64,000 bases of DNA from Brucella cytisi (GTDB lineage: Bacteria; Pseudomonadota; Alphaproteobacteria; Rhizobiales; Rhizobiaceae): contig JAAVLQ010000001.1 of the NCBI GenBank assembly GCA_012103075.1, positions 992,001-1,056,000 on the forward strand. The letters run 5' to 3'. Below, piece by piece: positions 38,502 through 47,073 of this stretch; positions within the stretch are counted from its first letter, which is position 1; each line of letters opens with the position of its first letter. Both the position numbers and the translations under genes were made by a program. The notes under the pieces are model-generated. The model was not told the DNA's origin. It saw nothing but the letters and a program-made list of their open reading frames with translations, and made no database searches.

Positions 38502-39802
38502 ATGCGTTTACAAATTTTGCAGCACACGTCTGAACGTCTTCTGCGGAATGTCGCGATCGTTCTGATTGCCGGTTTTGGTGCCGGGTGCAGTGCCGATACG
38601 ATGCGCTTCACTGATGGTATCAGTACGGGCTCTACGTCCAGTCAGCGTGTCGCACAGCAGCCGGCGGGCGATCTTTATGCATCTGCGGCTCCCGTGGCTC
38701 CCGCATCGAGCGGTTCCGTTCAGCGCAATTCATTGCCTCCGGTGTCTTCGGCGCCGATGGCAGCACCGGTCGCGGCGGCAAGGCAGTCGGTTCAGGCTCC
38801 GGTCGCAGCGGCATCCAATAACATTCAGAATCAGGTCGGGCAGGCGCAGGACATGGCCGCAAACCGTGTGAACAACACGGTCAATGCAGCAGAAACCAAA
38901 GTCGCCAGCGCAGCAACATCTACGCGCAACACCATAAACGGTGCGCAGGAAAAGGTTCTCGGGCAGCTTCCGACGAACCCAGCCATGCCCCGGCCAACGG
39001 ATAATAATATCGCGGTTGTCCCGCAGGCGCCCGCCGTCAACGGCAAAAGCCTTCGGCGAACGATATGGCTTCAGCAGGCGCAAATGCTACGACGCCGCCG
39101 GCGCCGAACGGTACTTACACGGTTAAGAGTGGTGATTCGCTCTTTTCCATCGCGCAGAAGCACAATGTTCCTGTCGAGCAGTTGAAGAAGGCAAACGGTC
39201 TATCGAACGGCGCTATCCGCGTCGGACAGGCGCTCGTCATTCCTTCTGCTGCAGCGGGCAATGCAACGCAGGTCGCAGCGGTTTCACAGCCTCCGGAAAA
39301 CCCGGCCAAGGCTGCCGCACCAGCCGCCAACGCCGATGTGAAGCCTTACACGCCGCCACAGGCGAGCAACAAGGTGATCGAAGATGCCGAAAAGGATCAG
39401 GCGGCAGCGCCTTCTTCCACCGGTATTTCACAGATGCGCTGGCCGGTACGCGGTCGTATTCTCGCAAGCTTTGGCCAGCGCGACGGTACATCGGTAAGCG
39501 ACGGTATCGACATCATGGTTCCGGAAGGCACATCGGTGAAAGCTGCTGAGAACGGCGTTGTCATCTATGCCGGTGACGGTCTCAAGGAGTTCGGACAGAC
39601 CGTTCTGATCCGCCACGACAATGGCCTCGTCACCGTTTACGGTCACAACAGCCAGATACTGGTCCAGCGCGGACAGAAGGTTCGCCGCGGCGAGGAAGTT
39701 GCAAAATCGGGCATGAGCGGCAACGCGAAATCCCCGAAGCTGCATTTCGAAGTGCGCAAAAATTCGGCCCCGGTCAATCCTTCCAAGTATCTGGAAACGT
39801 GA
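38502..39802 (+). CDS. LysM plus degenerate LytM (M23) lipoprotein, NlpD-like, frameshifted
   Basis: About 434 residues. An N-terminal signal with lipobox-like GFGAGC predicts a lipoprotein. A low-complexity Ala/Pro/Gln region follows, then a LysM domain (TYTVKSGDSLFSIAQKHNVP, about residues 205-250) and a C-terminal M23/LytM domain (about 310-430). In that domain the zinc ligands are lost: SDGID where active enzymes have HxGxD, and PKLHFE where they have HxH. It should therefore be a non-enzymatic activator of amidases, as EnvC/NlpD are. One A is missing near 39048 before KPSANDMASAG. It follows pcm as nlpD does in many proteobacteria. Confidence 0.85.
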
Positions 39803-39822
39803 TCAAAATTTAATAATGAAAG

Positions 39823-39850
39823 AAGGCGGGCCAAAAGCCCGCCTTTCTTT
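39823..39850. terminator. Bidirectional terminator after the LytM gene
   Basis: AAGGCGGGC-CAAAA-GCCCGCCTT hairpin followed by TCTTTTT. The opposite strand ends the DUF815 gene. Confidence 0.87.
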
Positions 39851-39869
39851 TTGGTTGGTTCCGTCTTCT

Positions 39870-40733
39870 TTACATTGCAATCCCGAGGCGACCTGCCAGA
39901 TCCCGGATATATTGCCGGGCAACGCGCCCCGAACGGTTTCCGCGCGTGGTGGACCATTCCAGCGCTTCGGCATGCATCTTGGCCGGATCGTAAGCCAGCT
40001 TAAAATAGGCCGCATAGCCATCGACCATCGCGAGATAATCGTCCCGGCTGCATTTGTGGAAGCCGAGCCAGAGGCCGAAACGGTCCGACAGGGATACCTT
40101 TTCCTCAATCGCTTCCGAAGGATTGATCGCCGTCGAGCGCTCGTTGTCGATCATGTCGCGCGGCATCAGATGGCGCCGGTTCGAGGTCGCATAAAAGATC
40201 ACATTGCCGGGACGACCTTCTACGCCGCCTTCAAGCGCGGCCTTGAGCGATTTATAGGACGTATCGTCATGATCGAAGGAAAGGTCGTCGCAAAACAGGA
40301 TGAAGCGATAGTCCGTATCCTTGATGAGGTTCATCAATGTCGGAAGACTATCGATATCCTCGCGATGAATTTCGATCAGCTTGAGCGGAGCGCGATCCGC
40401 CATTTCAGCGTTCACACTTGCCTGTGCAGCCTTGACGAGCGAGGATTTGCCCATGCCGCGCGCACCCCAGAGCAGAACATTGTTTGCCGGAAATCCTTTT
40501 GCGAAGCGCCGGGTATTGTCCACGAGCTGATCACGTACCAAATCTACGCCACGGATCAGTGCGATATCCACGCGGTTGACGCGCTTGACCGGATCCGGGG
40601 TCAGTCGTTCGGGAGCCCAGACAAAGCAGTCTGCGGCATCAAGATCTGGTGTTTTGGCTTCCGGCGGCGCAATGCGTTCCAGAGCGGCGATCAAACGGTC
40701 CAGTTTCTGGCTGAGTATGTCTTCGGTCGTCAT
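39870..40733 (-). CDS. DUF815 AAA-type ATPase
   Basis: 287 residues, intact. Walker A GARGMGKSS is at about 90-98, Walker B RFILFCDDLSF at about 143-153, and a sensor-like ATSNRRHLMPR near 183. This is the DUF815 family of predicted ATPases, common in proteobacteria and of unknown role; no partner is evident here. It is convergent with the LytM gene and divergent from yajC with a 159-bp spacer. Confidence 0.9.
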   Translation of the reverse strand: MTTEDILSQKLDRLIAALERIAPPEAKTPDLDAADCFVWAPERLTPDPVKRVNRVDIALIRGVDLVRDQLVDNTRRFAKGFPANNVLLWGARGMGKSSLVKAAQASVNAEMADRAPLKLIEIHREDIDSLPTLMNLIKDTDYRFILFCDDLSFDHDDTSYKSLKAALEGGVEGRPGNVIFYATSNRRHLMPRDMIDNERSTAINPSEAIEEKVSLSDRFGLWLGFHKCSRDDYLAMVDGYAAYFKLAYDPAKMHAEALEWSTTRGNRSGRVARQYIRDLAGRLGIAM

Positions 40734-40892
40734 TTCATGCCCCTGATGATAGGGCTAACGGCTTAACATGTCACAGCGGAGGCGAAAAGTGTGCGACCTT
40801 GGCGCAGGCGGGATCATCGCCGGTTGCATTTGGCGCGCTAACCATTGTAATGCCGATAATAATTTGTCTTCGAGACTTCAGAGGAGTTCCTA

Positions 40893-41234
40893 ATGTTCGT
40901 AACACCGGCTTTCGCTCAGGCATCCGGCGGCGCTGTTGGACCAGATATGCTCATGAGCATTCTGCCGTTCATCCTGATCTTCGTGATCATGTACTTCCTT
41001 ATCATCCGCCCCCAGCGGACCCAGATGAAGAAGCGTCAGGAAATGCTGACCCGGGTTCGTCGCGGCGATACCGTCGTGACCGGCGGCGGCATTGTCGGCA
41101 AGGTTCAGAAGGTTGTTGATGACAACGAACTTGAAGTCGAAATCGCTGAAGGCGTGCGCATCCGCGTTATGCGCAGCACGCTGATGGATGTTCGCGTCAA
41201 GGGCGAGCCCGTCGCCGACAACAAGAACAAGTAA
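40893..41234 (+). CDS. yajC: Sec translocase accessory protein YajC
   Basis: 113 residues with one membrane helix (about 22-41, MSILPFILIFVIMYFLII) followed by the invariant RPQ motif (RPQRTQMKKRQEML) and a small cytoplasmic domain GDTVVTGGGIVGKVQKV. It associates with SecDF. RBS AGAGGAG precedes ATG 40893. secDF follows 162 bp downstream after a strong hairpin. Confidence 0.95.
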   Translation: MFVTPAFAQASGGAVGPDMLMSILPFILIFVIMYFLIIRPQRTQMKKRQEMLTRVRRGDTVVTGGGIVGKVQKVVDDNELEVEIAEGVRIRVMRSTLMDVRVKGEPVADNKNK

Positions 41235-41249
41235 TTCTTTTTACAACAC

Positions 41250-41285
41250 GCAGGCCCCGGTAAGATTTCCATAACCGGGGCCTGC
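41250..41285 (+). terminator. Strong hairpin between yajC and secDF
   Basis: Twelve-base arms GCAGGCCCCGGT and ACCGGGGCCTGC with a 12-base loop. No T tract follows, so it may be an attenuating or 3'-protecting hairpin rather than a full terminator. Confidence 0.6.
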
Positions 41286-41396
41286 GCATTATTCGGTAAG
41301 CGCTAACATACGATGCGCATGCCACGACGCCGGAGAGCGGTTCGCAACAAGTGAACTCCGGCATGCTCTATCAAGCTGATACGGAATTGCTGCTCT

Positions 41397-43677
41397 ATGC
41401 TCTATTTTTCACGCTGGAAATCTGCCCTGATCTGGCTCGCGGTTCTCGTGAGTTTCATCATCGCATCCCCTAACTTTTTCTCGCGTGAAACGTTGGCAAA
41501 ACTGCCAAATTTCCTGCCGAAGCAGCAGATCGCGCTTGGACTCGATCTCTCCGGCGGCTCACGTCTGGTCCTGCAGGTGCAGAATCCCGGACGAGGGGAG
41601 CTCGAGCGCACCGCAAATATCATGCGGCAGCGTCTGGAGGAGCTTGGTTATGGCAAACCTCTTGTCGAAGAGGAAAACCGCAATCAGATTCGGGTTGAAG
41701 TTCCCGGTGTCTATGACGCGCAGCTTCTCAAAGACATTCTCAGCGTTCGCGGCAATTTCTCTTTCCGCGCTGTCGACAGCACCATGTCACCGGATGATGC
41801 CATTCGCGGCACGCCGCCCGCTGACAGTGAAATCATCTATTCCTATGACGATCCGCCTGTCGGCTATCTCGTCAAGAAGCAACCGATCCTGACTGGTGCC
41901 AATGTGACGGATGCCAAGGCGACGCTGTCGGATGACGATAGTGAACCTGTCATCACGCTGACATTGGACGATGCAGGCCGCAAAAATCTTGCCGAAGCAA
42001 CATCGCATCTGGTTGGTGGTAGCTTTGCTATCGTCGTCGACAATCAGATCGTTTCCGCGCCTGCCGTCGATGAGAAGCTCGATACGAATGAGCTGCAGAT
42101 TTCAGGCGCTTTCGATCTTCAGGCAGCCAACAATATGGCCGTTGTGCTGCGTTCCGCGCGCGCTGCCGCAAGATGTAACGGTTCTGGAAGAACGCACGAT
42201 TGCGTCGGCTTTGGGCGAGGACTATGCCAGCGCGGCCGCACTGGCAGCCTTGCTTGCGGCACTGCTCGTCGGCCTGTTCATGATCTTGTCCTACGGTATC
42301 CTCGGTGTGATCGCCATGGTCGCACTGGCCGTTAACATTATCATTTTGACAGCGATACTCTCGCTGATCGGCGCTTCGATCAGTCTCGCCAGTATTGCCG
42401 GTCTGGTACTGACCATAGGTTTGGCCGTTGACGCCCACATCCTGATTTACGAACGTGTGCGCGAAGATCGCCGCAAGGGCTATTCCGTTGTCCGGGCGAT
42501 GGAATCCGGCTTCTATCGCGCACTCTCGACCATCATCGACGCAAACCTCACCACACTTATTGCAGCGCTCGTTCTGTTCCTGCTCGGGTCCGGAACGGTT
42601 CATGGCTTCGCGCTGACGGTCGCGGTCGGCATCGGCACCACGCTCTTCACGACGCTCACCTTCACCCGCTTGCTGATCGCGCAGTGGGTGCGCACAGCCA
42701 AACCGAAGGAAGTGCCGAAACGTCGTCTGAAACTGGTTCCGACTGTAACGCACATTCCGTTCATGCGTCTGCAGTTCGTGACGCTTGGCATCTCGGTGCT
42801 GGCCTGCGCTATCGTGGTCGCGCTGTTCGTCAATATCGGCTTCAACTACGGCATTGATTTCCGTGGCGGTTCGATGGTTGAACTGCAGGCCCGCAGCGGT
42901 GACGCCAATATTGAAGACATCACCGAACGTCTTACCGAACTCAATATCGACAGCGCCCGCGTTCTGCCGGCAAAGTCTCCGCGCTCTGCTCTTGTCATTA
43001 TCGGCAGTCAGGAAGTCGGCGACGATGCCGAACAAACCGTCGCGGTGAAACTGCGCGGAGAGTTCGAGCAGGACTACTCATTCCAGCGCGTTGAAGTCGT
43101 CGGGCCGACCGTTTCGGAACAGCTTTCGCGTGCCGGAGTTCTGGCGGTCATTCTGTCGCTGATCGGTATCTTCATTTACGTATGGGTCCGGTTCCGCTGG
43201 CAGCTCGCGCTTGGTGCGGTGCTTTCAACCTTGCACGACGTCATCATCCTCGCGGGCATGTTCATTGTCTTCCGCATGGAGTTCAATCTTTGGAGCGTTG
43301 CAGCAATTCTGACGATCATCGGCTATTCGCTGAACGATACGGTGGTGATTTACGACCGCGTGCGTGAGAACCTGCGCGTCTATAAAAGCGCGCCACTGCC
43401 TGCCATCATTGATGCCTCAATCAACCAGACGCTGTCGCGTACCTTGCTGACGTCCTTTGTGACCTTTCTCGCGCATATTCCGCTCTATGCCTTCGGTGGC
43501 GCGGATATCCGCAGCTTTGCACTGGCACTGAGCGTCGGGATCATTGTTGCGAGCTATTCATCGATCTTCATCGCCGCTCCATTGTTGGTTCAGTTCGGCC
43601 TCAAGCCGCGTGGGCCGGATGAATCCAGCGATCAAATGGATGATGAACTGGCACAATCGCTGAATTTGGAAAGCTGA
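41397..43677 (+). CDS. secDF: Protein translocase subunit SecDF (fused), one frameshift
   Basis: RND-type export booster. SecD and SecF are joined in one chain of about 760 residues. The SecD half has [16 protein letters not shown] near residue 50, the P1 periplasmic domain, and five helices after about 265. The SecF half has [15 protein letters not shown] near 485 and a second helix set with [15 protein letters not shown]. One base is superfluous at 42156-42162 ([15 protein letters not shown] is expected). It ends 2 bp before the Mth938-like gene. It uses proton motive force to pull secreted proteins out of SecYEG. Confidence 0.93.
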
Positions 43678-43679
43678 AA

Positions 43680-44069
43680 ATGGCCAAAGGGATAGAGATA
43701 CGCGAGGCCCATTTTCCGGGCCGTGCTCCCATTGACGCCTATGGCGACGGTGGATTCCGCTTTGCCGAAATGTCGCATCGCGGTTCCATTCTTTGCCTGC
43801 CTTCCGGCATTCATGGCTGGGAACCTGCGACGCCGCCGATACTGGCGAAAGCCGATCTCAAGATGATCCTTGAGCAGGCATCCGATATTGAAATTCTGCT
43901 GGTGGGGACGGGCATGGATCTGCGCCGTATTCCCGAAGACGTGCGCGCTATCCTGCGCGAACACCGCATTTCTTCCGATCCCATGAGCACAGGTGCCGCC
44001 GTTCGCACCTATAATGTGCTTTTGGCCGAAGATCGTGCGGTCGCGGCAGCGTTGATTGCTGTAGACTGA
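43680..44069 (+). CDS. Mth938-domain protein (NDUFAF3/DUF498 family)
   Basis: 129 residues, intact. Mth938 fold: HFPGRAPIDAYGDGGFRFAEM at the N-terminus, ILLVGTGMDLRRIPEDVRAILREH in the middle, and STGAAVRTYNVLLAEDRAVAAALI at the end. The mitochondrial relative NDUFAF3 is a complex I assembly factor. Its place between secDF and the squalene-synthase-like gene is a conserved alphaproteobacterial neighbourhood. A complex I role here is an inference from that homology. Confidence 0.88.
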   Translation: MAKGIEIREAHFPGRAPIDAYGDGGFRFAEMSHRGSILCLPSGIHGWEPATPPILAKADLKMILEQASDIEILLVGTGMDLRRIPEDVRAILREHRISSDPMSTGAAVRTYNVLLAEDRAVAAALIAVD

Positions 44070-44073
44070 CATC

Positions 44074-44907
44074 ATGAACGAGAATGAGGCACATTGCACG
44101 GCATTGCTTCGCCAAGCTGACCGGGACCGCTATCTGTCAGTGCTTTATGCGCCGGAGGATCGTCGTGGCGGTCTGGCTGCGTTGTATGCGTTTAATGCCG
44201 AAGTTGCGCGTATCCGTGATCTAGTCCACGAACCGCTGCCGGGCGAAGTCCGGCTGCAATGGTGGCGCGATCTCATCAATGGCGAGGCGAGGGGCAGTGC
44301 TGAAGCACATCCCGTTGCCGCAGCGCTGATCAACACCATTGAAAAATATGAGCTGCCGCGAACTGCTTTCGACAATTATTGCGAAGCGCGCATCTTCGAT
44401 CTTTATGACGATCCGATGCCCAGCCGTAATGATCTGGAAGGTTATTGCGGGGAAACCGCATCGGCAATCATCCAGTTAGCCGGCTTTATATTGGACAGGG
44501 ATGCCGCGCAGGCACAGACGGAAATAACCGGCCATGCTGGCGTGGCACAGGCCGTAACCGGCTTGCTTCGCCTTATGCCTATTCATCGGCGGCGTGGGCA
44601 GCTCTATGTTCCCGCTGATATGCTGCAGGCAGTCGGTGTGACACGCGAGGCTTTTATTGCTGGCGAAGACAAGGCTGCTGTCGAGCGCGCGATCAGCATC
44701 ATGCTGGCTTTCGCGCGTGAACATCTGGCGATTTTCGAGAAGAACAAGTCACAGCTGCCGAAGAGCCTTGTTCCGGTGTTTCTGCCTTTGGCGCTTGTTC
44801 CGGCCTATCTGCGAGCTATCGAGCGCCTGAGCGCACAGGCTGCGGAAACGGTGGCGGACATTTCAGCCATCCGGAAGCAATGGCTCATGTTCAGAGCCAA
44901 CTTCTGA
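44074..44907 (+). CDS. Squalene/phytoene-synthase-like protein (NDUFAF6 family)
   Basis: 277 residues, intact, with the all-helical trans-prenyltransferase fold (LRQADRDRYLSVLYAPEDRR at the start, VRLQWWRDLINGEARGS near 68). The Asp-rich substrate motifs of true squalene synthases are weak: the first reads around RIRDLVHEPLPGEV. The mitochondrial homologue NDUFAF6 is a complex I assembly factor without known prenyl activity. Its pairing with the Mth938 gene 4 bp upstream suggests the same here. A terpenoid role cannot be excluded, but no carotenoid or hopanoid genes are nearby. Confidence 0.85.
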   Translation: MNENEAHCTALLRQADRDRYLSVLYAPEDRRGGLAALYAFNAEVARIRDLVHEPLPGEVRLQWWRDLINGEARGSAEAHPVAAALINTIEKYELPRTAFDNYCEARIFDLYDDPMPSRNDLEGYCGETASAIIQLAGFILDRDAAQAQTEITGHAGVAQAVTGLLRLMPIHRRRGQLYVPADMLQAVGVTREAFIAGEDKAAVERAISIMLAFAREHLAIFEKNKSQLPKSLVPVFLPLALVPAYLRAIERLSAQAAETVADISAIRKQWLMFRANF

Positions 44908-44959
44908 GTAGCCGGAACCGATGGGCTTCAGTTCAATCGAACCGAAGCCCATCGCAATA

Positions 44960-46386
44960 TCACTCAGCCGGTCCTAGCCCTGAGCCCAGCCCTAAGCCCA
45001 GCCATTGACGGCAGTCAGCCAGAGCACGTGCGGAAAGCGCGCGTTTCTTGGCAACAGTCTTTTCCTTGCCGCGCAGACGCCTGCCTTCCGGTTTCAGAAC
45101 ATCGACGGGCGGGAAAAGGCCGAAATTCACATTCATCGGCTGGAACGAACGCTTGCCCGGTTCGTCGTCGGCAACGATGTGCCCACCCGTTATATGACCG
45201 AGCAGGGCACCGAACGCGGTTGTTTCGGGAGGCGGCGTCAACGTCTGCCCCAGCTTTTCTGCCGCAGTGAAACGACCTGCCAGCAATCCAATGGCTGACG
45301 ATTCGACATAGCCTTCACAACCCGTCACCTGACCGGCAAAGCGCAGTGTTTCGCGTGATTTCAGGCGAAGCGTACCATCGAGCAGCAGGGGAGAATTCAG
45401 ATAGGTGTTGCGGTGAAGGCCGCCGAGGCGGGCGAATTCCGCATTTTCGAGACCCGGAATCATCTTGAAGATGCCGGTCTGCGAGCCGTATTTCAGCTTC
45501 GTCTGGAAACCGACCATGTTGTAGAGCGTGCCGAGCGCATTGTCCTGACGGAGCTGTACGACGGCATAAGCCTTCACAGTCGGATTATGGGCATTGGTAA
45601 GGCCCATCGGCTTCATCGGCCCATGACGCAAGGTTTCCGGCCCGCGTTCGGCCATCACCTCGATCGGCAGACAACCGTCGAAATAGGGAGTGCCTTCCCA
45701 TTCCTTGAAGTCGGTCTTGTCGCCTTCGACCAACGCGGCCACGAAGGTCTCATACTGCTCCTTGTCCATGGGGCAGTTGATGTAGTCTTTTCCGGTGCCG
45801 CCGGGGCCAACCTTGTCATAGCGCGACTGGAACCAGCAGACATCCATATTGATCGAATCAAAATGGATAATCGGAGCAATGGCATCGAAGAAGGCCAAAG
45901 CATCCGCTCCTGTTTGCGCCTGAATGGCCTCAGCCAGTGAAGGCGCGGTCAGGGGCCGGTGGCAACAATGGTCGTTCCCCATTCCTCTGGCGGCAGGCCG
46001 GTGACTTCTTCCCGAACGATTGTAATCAGCGGATGGGCATCAAGCTTGGCAGTGACGGCCTGCGAAAAGCCTTCGCGGTCGACGGCTAGCGCACCACCTG
46101 CGGGAACTTGATGTGCATCGGCGCATGCCATGATGAGCGATCCGGCAAGGCGCATTTCAGCATGAAGAACGCCGACGGCATTGGTTTCGGCATCATCTGA
46201 GCGGAAAGAGTTGGAACAGACAAGCTCGGCCAGTTGCTCGGTCTTGTGGGCGTCGGTGCCGCGTACGGGGCGCATTTCGTGCAGTATGACGGGCACGCCC
46301 GCCTGCGCGAGCTGCCATGCAGCTTCAGAACCGGCAAGACCGCCGCCGACGACGTGAACGGGAGAAAGATCGGATGTGTTTGACAT
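44960..46386 (-). CDS. trmFO: Methylenetetrahydrofolate--tRNA-(uracil-5-)-methyltransferase TrmFO, one frameshift
   Basis: Folate- and FAD-dependent enzyme forming ribothymidine-54 in tRNA. The N-terminal FAD motif [18 protein letters not shown] is at about 9-26, followed by [12 protein letters not shown]. After one C is restored near 45952 ([15 protein letters not shown]), the chain continues through [14 protein letters not shown] and [13 protein letters not shown]. About 475 residues. ATG 46386 gives [12 protein letters not shown]. The C-terminus is a short Gly/Leu repeat ([12 protein letters not shown]). The four CCUCCUCCC RNA hairpins lie just upstream on the same strand. Confidence 0.93.
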
Positions 46387-46464
46387 GGGCCATTCCCTTA
46401 TCGTTTTGCTGAACGCCTTCAATGGAGAAGGCTTGCTAAGGATGGGAATCGAGCCGCAAAAGAA

Positions 46465-46504
46465 ATGGCATCCGTCGCGGGGGAGGAGGAGCGACGGATG
46501 CCAT
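46465..46504 (-). ncRNA. CCUCCUCCC-motif small RNA hairpin 4 (last, terminator-like)
   Basis: A perfect 14-bp stem (ATGGCATCCGTCGC with GCGACGGATGCCAT) closes a 12-base loop that on the minus-strand RNA reads UCCUCCUCCCCC, exposing CCUCCUCCC. The stem is followed on that strand by TTTCTTTT, so this hairpin also looks like the rho-independent terminator of the array. Confidence 0.75.
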
Positions 46505-46510
46505 TATGGT

Positions 46511-46543
46511 AAGACCGGCATTGGGAGGAGGAGGACCGGTCTT
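46511..46543 (-). ncRNA. CCUCCUCCC-motif small RNA hairpin 3
   Basis: Eight-bp stem AAGACCGG/CCGGTCTT around a 17-base loop holding CCUCCUCCUCCC on the minus strand. Same design as its neighbours but with unrelated stem sequence, so the loop is what is conserved. Confidence 0.7.
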
Positions 46544-46546
46544 GTT

Positions 46547-46580
46547 ATCGCAAAGCCCGGGAGGAGGATGGTTCTGCGAT
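46547..46580 (-). ncRNA. CCUCCUCCC-motif small RNA hairpin 2
   Basis: Stem ATCGCA/TGCGAT with a large loop containing CCUCCUCCC on the minus strand. The outer stem may be extended by one A-T pair with bulges. Confidence 0.65.
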
Positions 46581-46583
46581 GAA

Positions 46584-46615
46584 CCAAGTCTGGTGGGAGG
46601 AGGATCCGTGCTTGG
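46584..46615 (-). ncRNA. CCUCCUCCC-motif small RNA hairpin 1 (first after DUF1127)
   Basis: Stem CCAAG/CTTGG, then a partly paired internal region and a loop with CCUCCUCCC on the minus strand. It begins about 38 bases after the DUF1127 stop codon, so the RNA is probably cut from the DUF1127 mRNA. Confidence 0.65.
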
Positions 46616-46652
46616 AGAAACCCCTATCGGGAGAAACTGTGAGGCTCGTTAA

Positions 46653-46799
46653 TTAACGGGCCTTGGTCTGGCGAGCCACGAACGGAATGTCCGCGCGGGA
46701 GATGCCAAGATCGTTCAGCTCACGGGTGGAGAGCTGGCTGAGTTCATTGACGGTGTCGCGGTAACGGCGCCAGTTGTTGTAAGAGCGGAGGAGGTTCAT
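46653..46799 (-). CDS. DUF1127 small arginine-rich protein
   Basis: 48-residue protein MNLLRSYNNWRRYRDTVNEL continuing SQLSTRELNDLGISRADIPF, the full DUF1127 (YjiS-like) domain. RBS GAAGGAAT lies before ATG 46799. DUF1127 proteins bind RNA in alphaproteobacteria and affect sRNA levels and metabolism. In Rhodobacter sphaeroides the stress-induced CcsR1-4 RNAs are cotranscribed behind such a gene. The arrangement here, DUF1127 followed by four CCUCCUCCC hairpins, is the same. Stress control by an alternative sigma factor is therefore plausible. Confidence 0.92.
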   Translation of the reverse strand: MNLLRSYNNWRRYRDTVNELSQLSTRELNDLGISRADIPFVARQTKAR

Positions 46800-46861
46800 C
46801 GTGCTATTCCTTCATCGTTGAGGAACTGGAGTTCTGTTCAATTCATCTCGTTTGTTGCCTA

Positions 46862-46892
46862 TGATATAAGCTATTGTTTTCGCAGGTTGCAG
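46862..46892 (-). promoter_or_regulatory. Possible promoter of the DUF1127-sRNA locus
   Basis: On the minus strand CTGCAA (46892-46887) and TTATAT (46869-46864) are 17 bases apart, a reasonable -35/-10 pair about 65 bases before the start codon. A heat-shock-type RpoH promoter would be expected by analogy; I cannot assign the sigma factor by eye. Confidence 0.35.
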
Positions 46893-47073
46893 ACCCGAGT
46901 TTGCATAGCTGCTCTGCGGGTTCTGCACGACACGTTAAATCGATTAGACTGGTATGGCACAAAATTGCCGCAAAGCGATTTGATCCACTCTTTGCCGGCA
47001 GCGCAGTTTCCTATATGTTCTCAAACGCTTACGGTTGCGACAGCAACAACTGACAGAATGACCGGGAGCTAAT

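Noticed and set aside
41250..41285. Riboswitch or leader between yajC and secDF
   Set aside because: It is a simple GC-rich hairpin with no conserved aptamer-like core; more likely a transcript-end or processing element.
44960..45003. Degenerate CCCAGCCCTAAGCCCAGCC-type tandem repeat at the trmFO end
   Set aside because: It lies inside the coding frame and encodes the short GLGLGSGLG tail; too short and imperfect to be a functional repeat locus.
46441..46620. GGGAGGAGG repeats on the plus strand as tandem ribosome-binding sites or a CRISPR-like array
   Set aside because: No start codons follow at the right distance, spacing and stems are irregular, and the minus-strand hairpin-loop reading with the DUF1127 gene explains them fully.
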